A DNA stretch of 40,404 nt from Clostridia bacterium (GTDB taxonomy: Bacteria; UBA6262; WVXT01; JAUXBS01), in the NCBI GenBank assembly GCA_030618495.1, contig JAUXDE010000001.1:1-40404 (forward strand). Reading direction: 5' to 3'. The notes beneath the pieces were generated by a model, which had not been told where the DNA came from, searched no databases, and worked only from the letters and a program-made list of their open reading frames with translations. The position numbers and the translations under genes are program-made. Numbering within the stretch: position 1 is the stretch's first letter; each line of letters opens with the position of its first letter. Below are positions 7,731-16,047 of this stretch, in pieces.

Positions 7731-9890
7731 CTATTTCTCCATCAGCCTGGTAAATACCTCGTCAAGTGAAGTGATGCCCGCCTTTGCCTTGCCTATACCG
7801 TCATCAAAAAGGGATATCATATTATTCTCAATGGCAATCTTGTTTATAACTTCAGCGGGTGATTTTTTGTTTATTTCCTCCCTTATAGCATCGTTCAGAG
7901 TCAACAACTCATGGACACCTATCCTGCCCTTGTATCCCGTATCGTTGCATTTCTCGCATCCCACCGGCCCGTAGAACTGAACGTCATCCGCTATGTTGTA
8001 TTTCTTGCGGGTTTCGGGAGTTACGTCCACGGGCTTCTTGCACTTCTGGCAGAGCCGTCTTAAGAGCCTCTGGGCGCAAACGCCGAGAACGGTTCCCGAA
8101 ACCAGGAACGGCTCAATACCCATTTCAATGAATCTCGTAACGGTTGTCGCGGCATCGTTGGTATGAAGGGTTGAGAAAAGCAGATGCCCCGTCAGGGCAG
8201 CTTCCACGGCAATTTCGGCGGTCTCCAAATCGCGGATTTCACCCACCAGGATAACATCCGGGTCCTGGCGGAGGAAACAGCGAAGCGCAGCGGAGAAGGT
8301 AAGCCCTATTTCCCTCTTCATCTGCATCTGGTTCACACCCCTTAGCATAAATTCAACCGGGTCTTCCGCCGTCTGGATGTTTATATCCGGCTTGTTGATT
8401 TCATTGATTGCCGCATACAATGTGCTCGTCTTACCGCTTCCCGTCGGGCCGACATGCAGTATCATGCCGTACGGTTTTTTGATAAGCTCCTTGTAAAGCT
8501 TTTCATTATGCTCAGAGTATCCCATCTGAGCAAGGCCCAGAAGACTTCCGGAAATATCAAGTATCCTCATGCATATCTTCTCGCCCCAGATCAGTGGAGC
8601 GATACTCACGCGGAGCTCAATGTCAATATTCTTCCTTGTGAAGTTCTTAAATTTTATCCTCCCGTCCTGGGGAAGGCGTTTTTCGGCGATATTCAGGTCC
8701 GACATAATTTTAAGCCTTGCCGTCAAGGCCCGCGAGGACTTGCTGGGCAATTTCAGAACCTCCTGGCACACACCGTCTATCCTGAACCTTATCAGGACCT
8801 CCTTTTCAAAGGGTTCAACATGAATATCGCTTGCCCCCTTGAAATAAGCATCCTCGATTATCTGGTTGGCGAGTTTAATAATGGGAGCGCTGTCCTCGGT
8901 TACCGCGTCACCCACATCCATCACTTCCACCCCATGTTCAGCGCCGTACTGTTCCCCCACCTCGCTTGCCGCATCTCCCATACCGGAGGACTGGCCTTCA
9001 CCAATACTGTTTAGAAAATCATCAATAATCTTTCTTATGCCGCTTTTGGTGCTTACAACAATTTCCTTCACCTTGAATCCCGTGGCAATTTCCCAGCTCT
9101 CAATCTGCTGATACTCAAGAGGGTTTTCAAGGACGACCCTGAGGTTCTGTCCGGAGATTTTCTTTACCGGGAAAATGGGATACCGCTTATAATGTTCAGG
9201 CCCTATAATATTCATCAGCGCCTTGTCCACCTCAAAATCCTTCAACACATCTAAAAACGGGTGCTTGGTCAACTGGGCCACGTATGAGGCAAGTTCCTCT
9301 TCCGGGAATGCAGTATCAGGAAAATTAACCTTGTTGATAATCCTTGCTGAATAATTTGCCACTTCCTCAAGGAATAACAGGTCCTCCTCGACAAAGAAGG
9401 TAATTCCTTCCGCACCGAATTTATTAAGAACCTGTATCGCCCCGATAACCTTGTCCGCAACCTTCAACGGGACAGTCATCATGGATTTGGTTTCAAAGCC
9501 TGTCTTGCAGTCTATCTGGGAATAAAAATTGGGGTCCGACTTGGCATCCTGGCAGAAATATGACTTGCCTGAATTGATAACCTTGCCGATTATACCCTTG
9601 TCCTTGTCCAGGGTAACCTTTTCCATCTCCTCTTTTTTCTCGGTAAATGCTTTTTCTAATTCCTCATCACCCTCATAGAGGACACTTGAATAATACACCT
9701 TAGAAAAATGCACCTTATCATCTTTGCCAAGCATGAACAGGGTAATCGCAAGAGCGCTTATGGAATGAACTACCTTCTGGATGGTAATATTAAGCACATC
9801 ACCAAGGTCTTCTGCTGTTACAGACTTCTTGGCGATAAGGTTCTTAATAAGAGGTTTAATAATTGCGTCTAAATTGTCCTGCAGAGCCAT
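7731..9890 (-). CDS. GAF-domain PilB/GspE-type assembly ATPase
   Basis: 719 aa. It powers assembly of type IV pili or a type II secretion pseudopilus from the cytoplasmic face. Order: an N-terminal GAF domain (about 25-190), which is unusual in PilB/GspE; an MshEN/T2SSE N domain (about 196-295); a linker; then the ATPase core. The core shows Walker A GPTGSGKT (481-488), the Asp box, Walker B ILVGEIRD (547-554) and the His box LLFSTLHTNDA. A tetracysteine zinc site is present (Cys614, 617, 645, 648). The GAF domain could sense a small ligand and gate the motor. No pilC, pilT or pilin gene is near, so the ATPase is isolated from its partners. Confidence 0.92.
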   Translation of the reverse strand: MALQDNLDAIIKPLIKNLIAKKSVTAEDLGDVLNITIQKVVHSISALAITLFMLGKDDKVHFSKVYYSSVLYEGDEELEKAFTEKKEEMEKVTLDKDKGIIGKVINSGKSYFCQDAKSDPNFYSQIDCKTGFETKSMMTVPLKVADKVIGAIQVLNKFGAEGITFFVEEDLLFLEEVANYSARIINKVNFPDTAFPEEELASYVAQLTKHPFLDVLKDFEVDKALMNIIGPEHYKRYPIFPVKKISGQNLRVVLENPLEYQQIESWEIATGFKVKEIVVSTKSGIRKIIDDFLNSIGEGQSSGMGDAASEVGEQYGAEHGVEVMDVGDAVTEDSAPIIKLANQIIEDAYFKGASDIHVEPFEKEVLIRFRIDGVCQEVLKLPSKSSRALTARLKIMSDLNIAEKRLPQDGRIKFKNFTRKNIDIELRVSIAPLIWGEKICMRILDISGSLLGLAQMGYSEHNEKLYKELIKKPYGMILHVGPTGSGKTSTLYAAINEINKPDINIQTAEDPVEFMLRGVNQMQMKREIGLTFSAALRCFLRQDPDVILVGEIRDLETAEIAVEAALTGHLLFSTLHTNDAATTVTRFIEMGIEPFLVSGTVLGVCAQRLLRRLCQKCKKPVDVTPETRKKYNIADDVQFYGPVGCEKCNDTGYKGRIGVHELLTLNDAIREEINKKSPAEVINKIAIENNMISLFDDGIGKAKAGITSLDEVFTRLMEK

Positions 9891-9969
9891 TTCTATATCC
9901 TTAGAATAACGATTTTTCCCGAAAAGTAATTTATATTATAATATTCTTATGAAATTTGCAAACAAATAA

Positions 9970-10965
9970 TCAGCTGACAAGCTCCCTTAACTTATTTACC
10001 TGGCTCACCGAGCCGAGTACAATCAATGAATCATTTTCGTTCAGTTTCTGACTTGAATGGGGATTATACAAATACTTGTCATTTTTATTATCCTTTACCG
10101 CAATAACTATGAGCCCTGTCTTCCTGGGCACTTCAACCTCCCCCAGCGTCAATCCTGCCATCTTTGAATCAGCCGGTACAGCTACCTCCTCTATTCTCAG
10201 CGAATCTCCCTTCTCCCGGAGCATCGTATCAAGAAAAGTCGTTACGGCGGGCCTTAACATCTCAGAAGCTATGCGCATCCCACCGATGAAATTGGTGGAA
10301 ACTATATGATCGGCTCCAGCCTTCTTGAGTTTATGAATGGATTCCTCCTCCGTAGCTTTTGATACGATTTTTAACCTGGGATTAAGTTCTCTTGCAGTAA
10401 GAACCACGAAGAGATTGTCTTTATCCTCGGGAAGCACAGTAATCAACCCCTTTGCCCTGTTAATACCTGCATTCAGCAGGACAGAGTCCTCGCTTGCATC
10501 GCCTTCAACCCATAAAAACTTATCCTTTACCTTCTTGATATTTTCATCATCCTTTTCAACAACCACGAAACTTCTCCCGGTTCTAATGAACTCTTCAATT
10601 ACATATTTTCCCACCATTCCGGCGCCGCAAATAACGTAATGGTCATTTAATTTACTTATATTTCTATCCATCCTGGTCCTCCTTATAATGTTCATAAGCT
10701 GCCCTTCAACGATGAATGCAGTTACGGAACTAACACCGTACAATAAAATCCCCATGCCTACAACTATCAGCACCATCGTGAACACCCTTCCCCCGGAGGA
10801 AAGCGTGTTCACCTCGCTGAACCCCACGGTTGTAAGCGTTATTACCGTCATGTAAGAAGCATCAAGGAAAGTCCATCCCTCTATTACCATAAAACCGACG
10901 CTTCCGCAAATGAAAACAATAACCAGGGCAAGAAAAGTAATTACAAGTCTCTTCTGTAATGACAT
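9970..10965 (-). CDS. Two-helix potassium channel with RCK (TrkA-N/TrkA-C) domains
   Basis: 331 aa. Two transmembrane helices (about 8-30 and 62-86) flank a pore loop with TLTTVGFSEV at 43-52. This is followed by an RCK domain with the Rossmann motif CGAGMVG (113-119) and acidic VVVEKD, then a TrkA-C domain in the last 80 residues. The architecture is that of MthK-type channels, ligand-gated by Ca2+ or nucleotides. The selectivity filter reads TVGFSE rather than the canonical TVGYGD; Phe for Tyr is tolerated in known K+ channels, and Ser-Glu for Gly-Asp is less common. It stands alone upstream of tRNA-Thr. Confidence 0.9.
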   Translation of the reverse strand: MSLQKRLVITFLALVIVFICGSVGFMVIEGWTFLDASYMTVITLTTVGFSEVNTLSSGGRVFTMVLIVVGMGILLYGVSSVTAFIVEGQLMNIIRRTRMDRNISKLNDHYVICGAGMVGKYVIEEFIRTGRSFVVVEKDDENIKKVKDKFLWVEGDASEDSVLLNAGINRAKGLITVLPEDKDNLFVVLTARELNPRLKIVSKATEEESIHKLKKAGADHIVSTNFIGGMRIASEMLRPAVTTFLDTMLREKGDSLRIEEVAVPADSKMAGLTLGEVEVPRKTGLIVIAVKDNKNDKYLYNPHSSQKLNENDSLIVLGSVSQVNKLRELVS

Positions 10966-11016
10966 GAACCAAAACCCCTTCTATCCCGTACCGTGTTTTT
11001 TTGTGGTATAGGATAA

Positions 11017-11089
11017 AGCTGACGGAGGGACTCGAACCCACGACCTGAGGTTTACAAAACCCCTGCTCTACCAGCTGAGCTACGTCAGC
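11017..11089 (-). tRNA. tRNA-Thr (anticodon TGT)
   Basis: A complete cloverleaf: acceptor GCTGACG pairs with CGTCAGC, D arm GCTC/GAGC, anticodon stem GGGGT/ACCTC with loop TTTGTAA, and T arm GTGGG-TTCGAGT-CCCTC. CCA is not encoded. Confidence 0.93.
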
Positions 11090-11216
11090 GTTAAATAAGC
11101 AATAAATTTATAGCATTTATTTTATTACTTTACAAGATAAGTTTTTAAATAATGAGGTGTATATAAAGGTGTCCATCAATGCTCATTTTATTTTCTTCTG
11201 AAGCCGCTCTCCAATG

Positions 11217-12509
11217 CTATTTTGTTATCAGCCCGGCCACTTTCTTGGCTAGTCTGATTGCATCATTCAAAGTCCTGTCAGCAGGATACATTTGAGCAGA
11301 ATCTATCAGGAAAAGGTTTTTAACGGGCGTGTTATGTTCCGGTACGACTTCCAGGAAATTTTTATGACAGATAGGCTGGGCATAAGGATCCCTGAAAACC
11401 TTATAATCTTCTATCCAGTCTTCAGAAAATTCCGGGTTTATTATTTTCAGGTAACCACTATACTCCTTCAACAGCTGTTCGTCCGTATATGAATACCTTT
11501 CCTCCCTGGTATCCAGGTAATAAGGAATATAAAGGATACTGCCACCTCTAAACTGTTTGCATGCATTCAGATTAGAGTATTCCACCATGCCGTTTACGGC
11601 TATTCGCTCGTCATTTATATTAAGCCAGAAATTGTCAGTAAAAGATTTTTTCAGTTTCAGAATCATGCAAACAACACCTATGTAAACTATTCTATTAAAA
11701 GAATTAACATAGTCCGGATGACCGGGCAGGAGTTTCATTAATTCAGGAAGCGGCATGGTTGAAATTACATAATCAAAATTCCAGGATTTCTTGCCTGCTT
11801 CAAGTCCTCTTACCCTGCCTTTTTCCTCAACTATTTTACTTATCGTCGTCTGTGTATGTATCCTGCCTCCATTTTTCTTTATTTCCCCGACAAGAGTATC
11901 AACCAGAAGCTTCGACCCCTTGTCTATGCATCCCAGAACCTGGGTACTTAAGAATCCTTTTCTCGATTTTGAAATCCTGTATATCCTGTGCCATATCCAC
12001 GCTGCTGAAATCTTATCATGATACTTGCCAAACTTTATGCTTAACAGCGGATTCCATATCTCATTATATGCATCTAATCCAATCTGTTTTATCAGCCAAT
12101 CCCTCGCAGGAATAGAATCCAGCTTGCGCCAGTTCTTCATGTTCCTGGAAAACACCATATTCAACCCGATTTTTAATTTACTCGAAAAACTTACCGGCCC
12201 GAAATTAATTAAATCCCCGGGGTTCGTAAATGGAAATAATTTTCCCCTGACAAAATAACCCGTATTTGCCTTCCTCCAGCACAGGTTTTTCTCCAATCCC
12301 AATTGTTTGCAAAACTCAACCAGGTATTTATCAGAACCGCATATAAAATGATAATATCTCTCAATAAAATCTCCCCCGAAATTAAAACTACTCGCAAAGC
12401 CACCCATTTCTTTTTCTTTTTCAAAAAGAGTTACCTCATGCATTTGTTTGGATAATTCGTAAGCAGCGGTCAAACCTGCTATTCCTCCGCCTATAATCCC
12501 TACTCTCAT
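11217..12509 (-). CDS. FAD-dependent amine oxidase/protoporphyrinogen oxidase-like protein
   Basis: 430 aa. The N-terminal dinucleotide-binding motif (GIIGGGIAGLTAAYEL) and the following EKEKEMGGFA are characteristic of the flavin amine-oxidase/HemY/UDP-galactopyranose mutase group. The C-terminal FAD contact (LFLIDSAQMYPADRTLNDAI) is also present. HemY-like proteins of this subgroup are often found in glycan or lipid loci, so the substrate is not determined. The gene starts 79 bases after the ZnuA-like lipoprotein gene and may be the last gene of the radical SAM/peptide cluster. That link rests on position and strand only. Confidence 0.78.
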   Translation of the reverse strand: MRVGIIGGGIAGLTAAYELSKQMHEVTLFEKEKEMGGFASSFNFGGDFIERYYHFICGSDKYLVEFCKQLGLEKNLCWRKANTGYFVRGKLFPFTNPGDLINFGPVSFSSKLKIGLNMVFSRNMKNWRKLDSIPARDWLIKQIGLDAYNEIWNPLLSIKFGKYHDKISAAWIWHRIYRISKSRKGFLSTQVLGCIDKGSKLLVDTLVGEIKKNGGRIHTQTTISKIVEEKGRVRGLEAGKKSWNFDYVISTMPLPELMKLLPGHPDYVNSFNRIVYIGVVCMILKLKKSFTDNFWLNINDERIAVNGMVEYSNLNACKQFRGGSILYIPYYLDTREERYSYTDEQLLKEYSGYLKIINPEFSEDWIEDYKVFRDPYAQPICHKNFLEVVPEHNTPVKNLFLIDSAQMYPADRTLNDAIRLAKKVAGLITK

Positions 12510-12588
12510 CGCATATTCCTTTAATTTGCTGATTTGTTAACACTGCAGGACAAGAGGCCGACTGTTTCCTTCACATCGGCAATACCCT

Positions 12589-13536
12589 TTATTCTTTCGA
12601 AAACAGCACACTTATGTTCCTGATGTTTTGCTCCATTATCGAAAAATAGTCCCTGCCGTTTCTTGAATCTTCTCCCGACAGCGCTTCCACCGGAGAAAAT
12701 TCAATACTCCTGACGCCGGATTTTTCCAGAAAATATTTTTCAACTTCGCCCCCGGGGTAACTCTCCCATACCAGGTGCCGGATTTTATGTTTTTTTACGA
12801 AATCCCTGAAATGCCCCATGGAATGTCCCGTGGGCATCTTCTCCGGGTCAAAATCAAACGATTTCATTTTCCACCCGTACCTTCTTGCGATGTAATTATA
12901 CGCCGGGTGCGAAGCGGCAAGCATCCGGCCATTATACTTTCCCGCAAGCTCCCTGAACATGTTATCAAGTTTATCCAGCTTCCCGCACAGTTTGCCGTAA
13001 TTATTATTGTATTCTTTTTTATGGGCAGGGTCCTTTCTGATAAGAGCCTTCATGATAACCTCAGCCTGTTTCTTTGCAAGCACCGGGTCCATCCAGGTAT
13101 GGCCGTCTATCCCCGCATGCGTATGACTGCCCTCACTGCCGTGGCTGTGTGTTATGGTACCCTTGATTTCTATAAGGTTGTCTTCAAACGGTTTCGCGGT
13201 ATTTACTATCTTATCCTCCGGCAACATGACCTTCTTCACCCACTTCTCAAAACCTGCCCCGTTTATCACTATGAGGTCCGCTTTTTCCTGGTATTCCCTT
13301 ATAATCTCCCTTGATGGCATCCAGAACACAGGATCAGCGTCTTCAGGCAGGGGATTTACCACCTTCACGTAGTCACCCCCTATTATCCCGGAAAACTCAC
13401 AGGTAGGGTAAAATGTCGCATATATAACTATTTTTTTTCCGGAAGTTCCCGCTTTCTTTTCAGCGGCAGGCCCCCCGCAACCTGAAACCAGGCTCACAAC
13501 AAGCACAATGACAATCATTGGCAGTATTTTTTTCAT
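12589..13536 (-). CDS. ZnuA-like metal-binding lipoprotein (cluster A-1 substrate-binding protein)
   Basis: 315 aa. A lipobox LVSGC places the lipidated Cys at 20. The protein has the ZnuA/TroA fold markers: a His-rich loop (His130, 132, 138, 140), HTWMDP with His146, and ASHPAY with His210. The first metal ligand, normally a His in the PH-Y-P motif, is not seen: the region reads EDADPVFWMPS. The site is therefore variant, perhaps with Asp or Glu in its place. No ZnuB-type permease or ZnuC is next to it. It lies 20 bases downstream of an FtsX-like permease gene, and association with that transporter is inferred. Zn2+ or Mn2+ would be the expected ligand. Confidence 0.8.
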   Translation of the reverse strand: MKKILPMIVIVLVVSLVSGCGGPAAEKKAGTSGKKIVIYATFYPTCEFSGIIGGDYVKVVNPLPEDADPVFWMPSREIIREYQEKADLIVINGAGFEKWVKKVMLPEDKIVNTAKPFEDNLIEIKGTITHSHGSEGSHTHAGIDGHTWMDPVLAKKQAEVIMKALIRKDPAHKKEYNNNYGKLCGKLDKLDNMFRELAGKYNGRMLAASHPAYNYIARRYGWKMKSFDFDPEKMPTGHSMGHFRDFVKKHKIRHLVWESYPGGEVEKYFLEKSGVRSIEFSPVEALSGEDSRNGRDYFSIMEQNIRNISVLFSKE

Positions 13537-13556
13537 TTTCAGCTCCTCTTATAGTG

Positions 13557-14723
13557 TTAAATAAACTGCAAATACTTTACAAAAGCAACAAGGACGTTAA
13601 CAGCAACCACACTCATTCCAAAACTTATAAGGACGATTGTAAACATCTGGGTAAAGAGTATGAAGAATATTGTGTATTTACTGCTCCCTATCATCTGCAT
13701 TATATGCCTCTCGCTCTTTCTTATCTGAAGGGACAGCGTAATTATCAGTGCCAGGAATAACACCGTTGACAGGAACACGAGAAAGAAGTAGGAACTCAGT
13801 ATTTTCTGGACATTGAACACCAGTTTCATCAGGTTACCGATTATCCCTTCGGGTGTCACCGCCTGCAATGTTTCCGAAAGATTAATATTTGCCTGGAGAA
13901 TGGTCTTCTTCCTGGCGGTCTCCGGTATAACAATAATTCCCGTAAGGGGGAATCTTCCCGGGTCCCCGTGGAAATGAAACGAATCGATATTCTCCGGGGT
14001 AATCCTTGTATATTCATAAACGCTCGGGCTTCCGACTATATTATCCCTGTCCCTTGACAGTATGTCTATATCCTCCGCCTTTTTCAGATCCTTATGCCCG
14101 TGGCCTATCCCGTCTATCACCCACGTGGTCTTGATACCGGTAAAAATAACATTGTCATCCGGCGAGTTGCTTTTCTCAAGAACCCCGACAATCGACATCT
14201 GCAGGGGGTACATCGAGGAAATATTGTAAAGGCTCCCCGTATCGGTAATAATTGAATCCCCCGCCCCCAGCCCTAGTTTTCTCGAAACATTGAAACCCAG
14301 CACCGCGTCGCCCAGTACCTGCATACTGCTGCCGCTGCGCACTGCCAGGCTCCTTAGCCCGAAGTACTCCAGTGTCGTCCCGATCACCGGGTACCCCCTG
14401 GCGGTATACTTGTTGTACAGGGGAATAACCCTTCCGGCATTTTTCCCCGCAATATCCTCATACACGCTGTACTGCATTATATCAGGCGTGTCCGCTTTGA
14501 AGTAAAGAGTGTTCAGTACCAGCTGCAACGACCCGCCCTTGCGTCCTATTACAAGCGGTGTCTCCATAGCCCTTCGCGAGAGTATCTCATTGGCAAGGTT
14601 GCTTATCCTAACCGTAAACATCGGAATGAATATGCTGATGGTGATACATACAACCAGGATTATAGACATCAGCCTGTTATACTTCAGGTAATTAATTGCC
14701 AGTTTAAATATTTTTTTTATCAA
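13557..14723 (-). CDS. FtsX/MacB-like ABC transporter permease
   Basis: 388 aa. One N-terminal transmembrane helix (about 17-38), a long extracytoplasmic domain, and three C-terminal helices (about 310-385), the layout of MacB/LolC/FtsX permeases. The external domain contains two His motifs, GIGHGHKD and FHFHGD, which suggest metal contact. It begins three bases after the ATPase gene and precedes the ZnuA-like lipoprotein gene by 20 bases. The usual MacB and LolCDE systems move peptides, lipoproteins or macrolides outward or between envelope layers. Metal-linked function is inferred from the His motifs and the downstream gene. Confidence 0.8.
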   Translation of the reverse strand: MIKKIFKLAINYLKYNRLMSIILVVCITISIFIPMFTVRISNLANEILSRRAMETPLVIGRKGGSLQLVLNTLYFKADTPDIMQYSVYEDIAGKNAGRVIPLYNKYTARGYPVIGTTLEYFGLRSLAVRSGSSMQVLGDAVLGFNVSRKLGLGAGDSIITDTGSLYNISSMYPLQMSIVGVLEKSNSPDDNVIFTGIKTTWVIDGIGHGHKDLKKAEDIDILSRDRDNIVGSPSVYEYTRITPENIDSFHFHGDPGRFPLTGIIVIPETARKKTILQANINLSETLQAVTPEGIIGNLMKLVFNVQKILSSYFFLVFLSTVLFLALIITLSLQIRKSERHIMQMIGSSKYTIFFILFTQMFTIVLISFGMSVVAVNVLVAFVKYLQFI

Positions 14724-14726
14724 TCT

Positions 14727-15395
14727 CTATTCCCTGTCCTTATTGACCTTGTTAATATCAATAACCTTTCCGAAGTGCTTCATCAATGATACGTTATGAG
14801 TGACAAACAGCAGGGTGGCTTTGTTTTCTTCCACCACGTCCATCAGGAGGTTCATTATAACCTCAGCCGTTTTCACGTCAAGGTTACCCGTCGCCTCATC
14901 GCCAATAACGATATCAGGCCCCGTTACCAGCGCCCTCGCAATCGCTACCCTCTGCTTTTCCCCCTGGGAAAGCCGGGCAATATAACTCCTGCTCTTATTC
15001 CCTATATCCAGCCTGCGCAGAATAAAATCAACCTTCTTGCGCACCTTTCCATCCACATTAAGTCCCGGACTTATGTAAAAGGGCAGCAGAACATTATCCT
15101 CAACGTTCAGGTAATCAATAAGCCCGAAATCCTGGAATATGTACCCAATATTCCTTATCCTGAAATTCCTTATTTCCCTGTCGTTCTTCCTGTTGATTTC
15201 CATCTCGTTTATCCTGACCGTCCCGCTTATCGGCTTGTAAATGCCGGTTATAATATTTAAAAGGGTGGTCTTGCCCGACCCGCTGGGCCCGATGATACAG
15301 CACTTCTGGCGGTCTTCTATCCGCAGTTCTTCAATTTCAAGCTTGAAATCCGATTCTCCGGGATACCTGAATAATAGGTTTTTTATAAGTATCAT
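14727..15395 (-). CDS. LolD/MacB-type ABC transporter ATP-binding protein
   Basis: 222 aa, the usual length of a LolD-type ATPase. Walker A is GPSGSGKTT (36-44), the signature is LSQGEKQRVAIARAL (142-156), Walker B is VIGDEATGNLD (163-173), and the switch His is His200. The GNLD after Walker B marks the MacB/LolD/FtsE group. It overlaps the upstream secreted-protein gene by four bases and is followed after three bases by its FtsX-like permease. Confidence 0.93.
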   Translation of the reverse strand: MILIKNLLFRYPGESDFKLEIEELRIEDRQKCCIIGPSGSGKTTLLNIITGIYKPISGTVRINEMEINRKNDREIRNFRIRNIGYIFQDFGLIDYLNVEDNVLLPFYISPGLNVDGKVRKKVDFILRRLDIGNKSRSYIARLSQGEKQRVAIARALVTGPDIVIGDEATGNLDVKTAEVIMNLLMDVVEENKATLLFVTHNVSLMKHFGKVIDINKVNKDRE

Positions 15396-15973
15396 AAGGG
15401 CTGTCTCACTTTTTCTATAACGATTTTCTCGTCCACCTGTATTCCGTCCGGGTCATAATACCTTTTGGGAAAGATTATCCGCTCACCGCTTAAAATCTGC
15501 GTCCTGACAACCTTCCAGTCTTTATCGACCCTGCACTTCTTCAACTTGTATATTGCCTCATACGTGTTTATCCTGTTATGCTCATGAAGCAGATGCTTGA
15601 CCAGTCCGAATACCCTCCATTTAATATATACCTTGATATATTTTTTCCTTCTTTTTTCTATAATGATTTTCTCATAGTCTATTTTCTGAATATAATTCCG
15701 GTACCCCTGGGCTTCGAACTCCCTTATCGTCCTTAAGAATACAAAGAACTGTTCTTCAAGCTCTTCACCCATAAAACTGTAAGCCAGGCAGTTGTAAATC
15801 TCGTTATCCTCTGAATAATCAAATGCCTTGTATATATTGCCGTGAAGCTCCTTCAGGTTGTTAATGAATTCCTCTTCATTGAATTCCCCGCCACTCCACC
15901 CTGAAGCAAGAATCGTGATTACCAGAATAATTATTCCTGTCCGTTTCCTGTTTATAACCATTTCATTCAACAC
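15392..15973 (-). CDS. Secreted or membrane-anchored protein of unknown function in the peptide/ABC cluster
   Basis: Up to 193 aa from a GTG at 15973; the in-frame ATG at 15961 (MVINRKRTG) is an equally likely start. A single hydrophobic stretch (TGIIILVITILASG) acts as signal peptide or anchor. The mature part is charged and helix/strand mixed with no motif I recognise; ICW-type cysteine patterns are absent. The gene overlaps the ABC ATPase gene by four bases and lies 74 bases after the radical SAM gene, so it belongs to the same transcript. A periplasmic accessory role for the transporter is inferred. Confidence 0.6.
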   Translation of the reverse strand: MLNEMVINRKRTGIIILVITILASGWSGGEFNEEEFINNLKELHGNIYKAFDYSEDNEIYNCLAYSFMGEELEEQFFVFLRTIREFEAQGYRNYIQKIDYEKIIIEKRRKKYIKVYIKWRVFGLVKHLLHEHNRINTYEAIYKLKKCRVDKDWKVVRTQILSGERIIFPKRYYDPDGIQVDEKIVIEKVRQPL

Positions 15974-16047
15974 CTAATTATCCTTGCAACAGCGCCCTTT
16001 GGGAGTTTCTCACCATTTCACAAACATTCTTTCCTGCGACTAGTGCT

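Noticed and set aside
12510-12590. Short stem GCCGA/TCGGC after the lipoprotein gene as a terminator
   Set aside because: Only five base pairs and not followed by a T-run.
12510-12592. Open frame after the ZnuA-like stop that could extend the protein by about 25 residues through a frameshift
   Set aside because: The normal frame already ends at the usual place for the family, and the extra residues resemble nothing I know.
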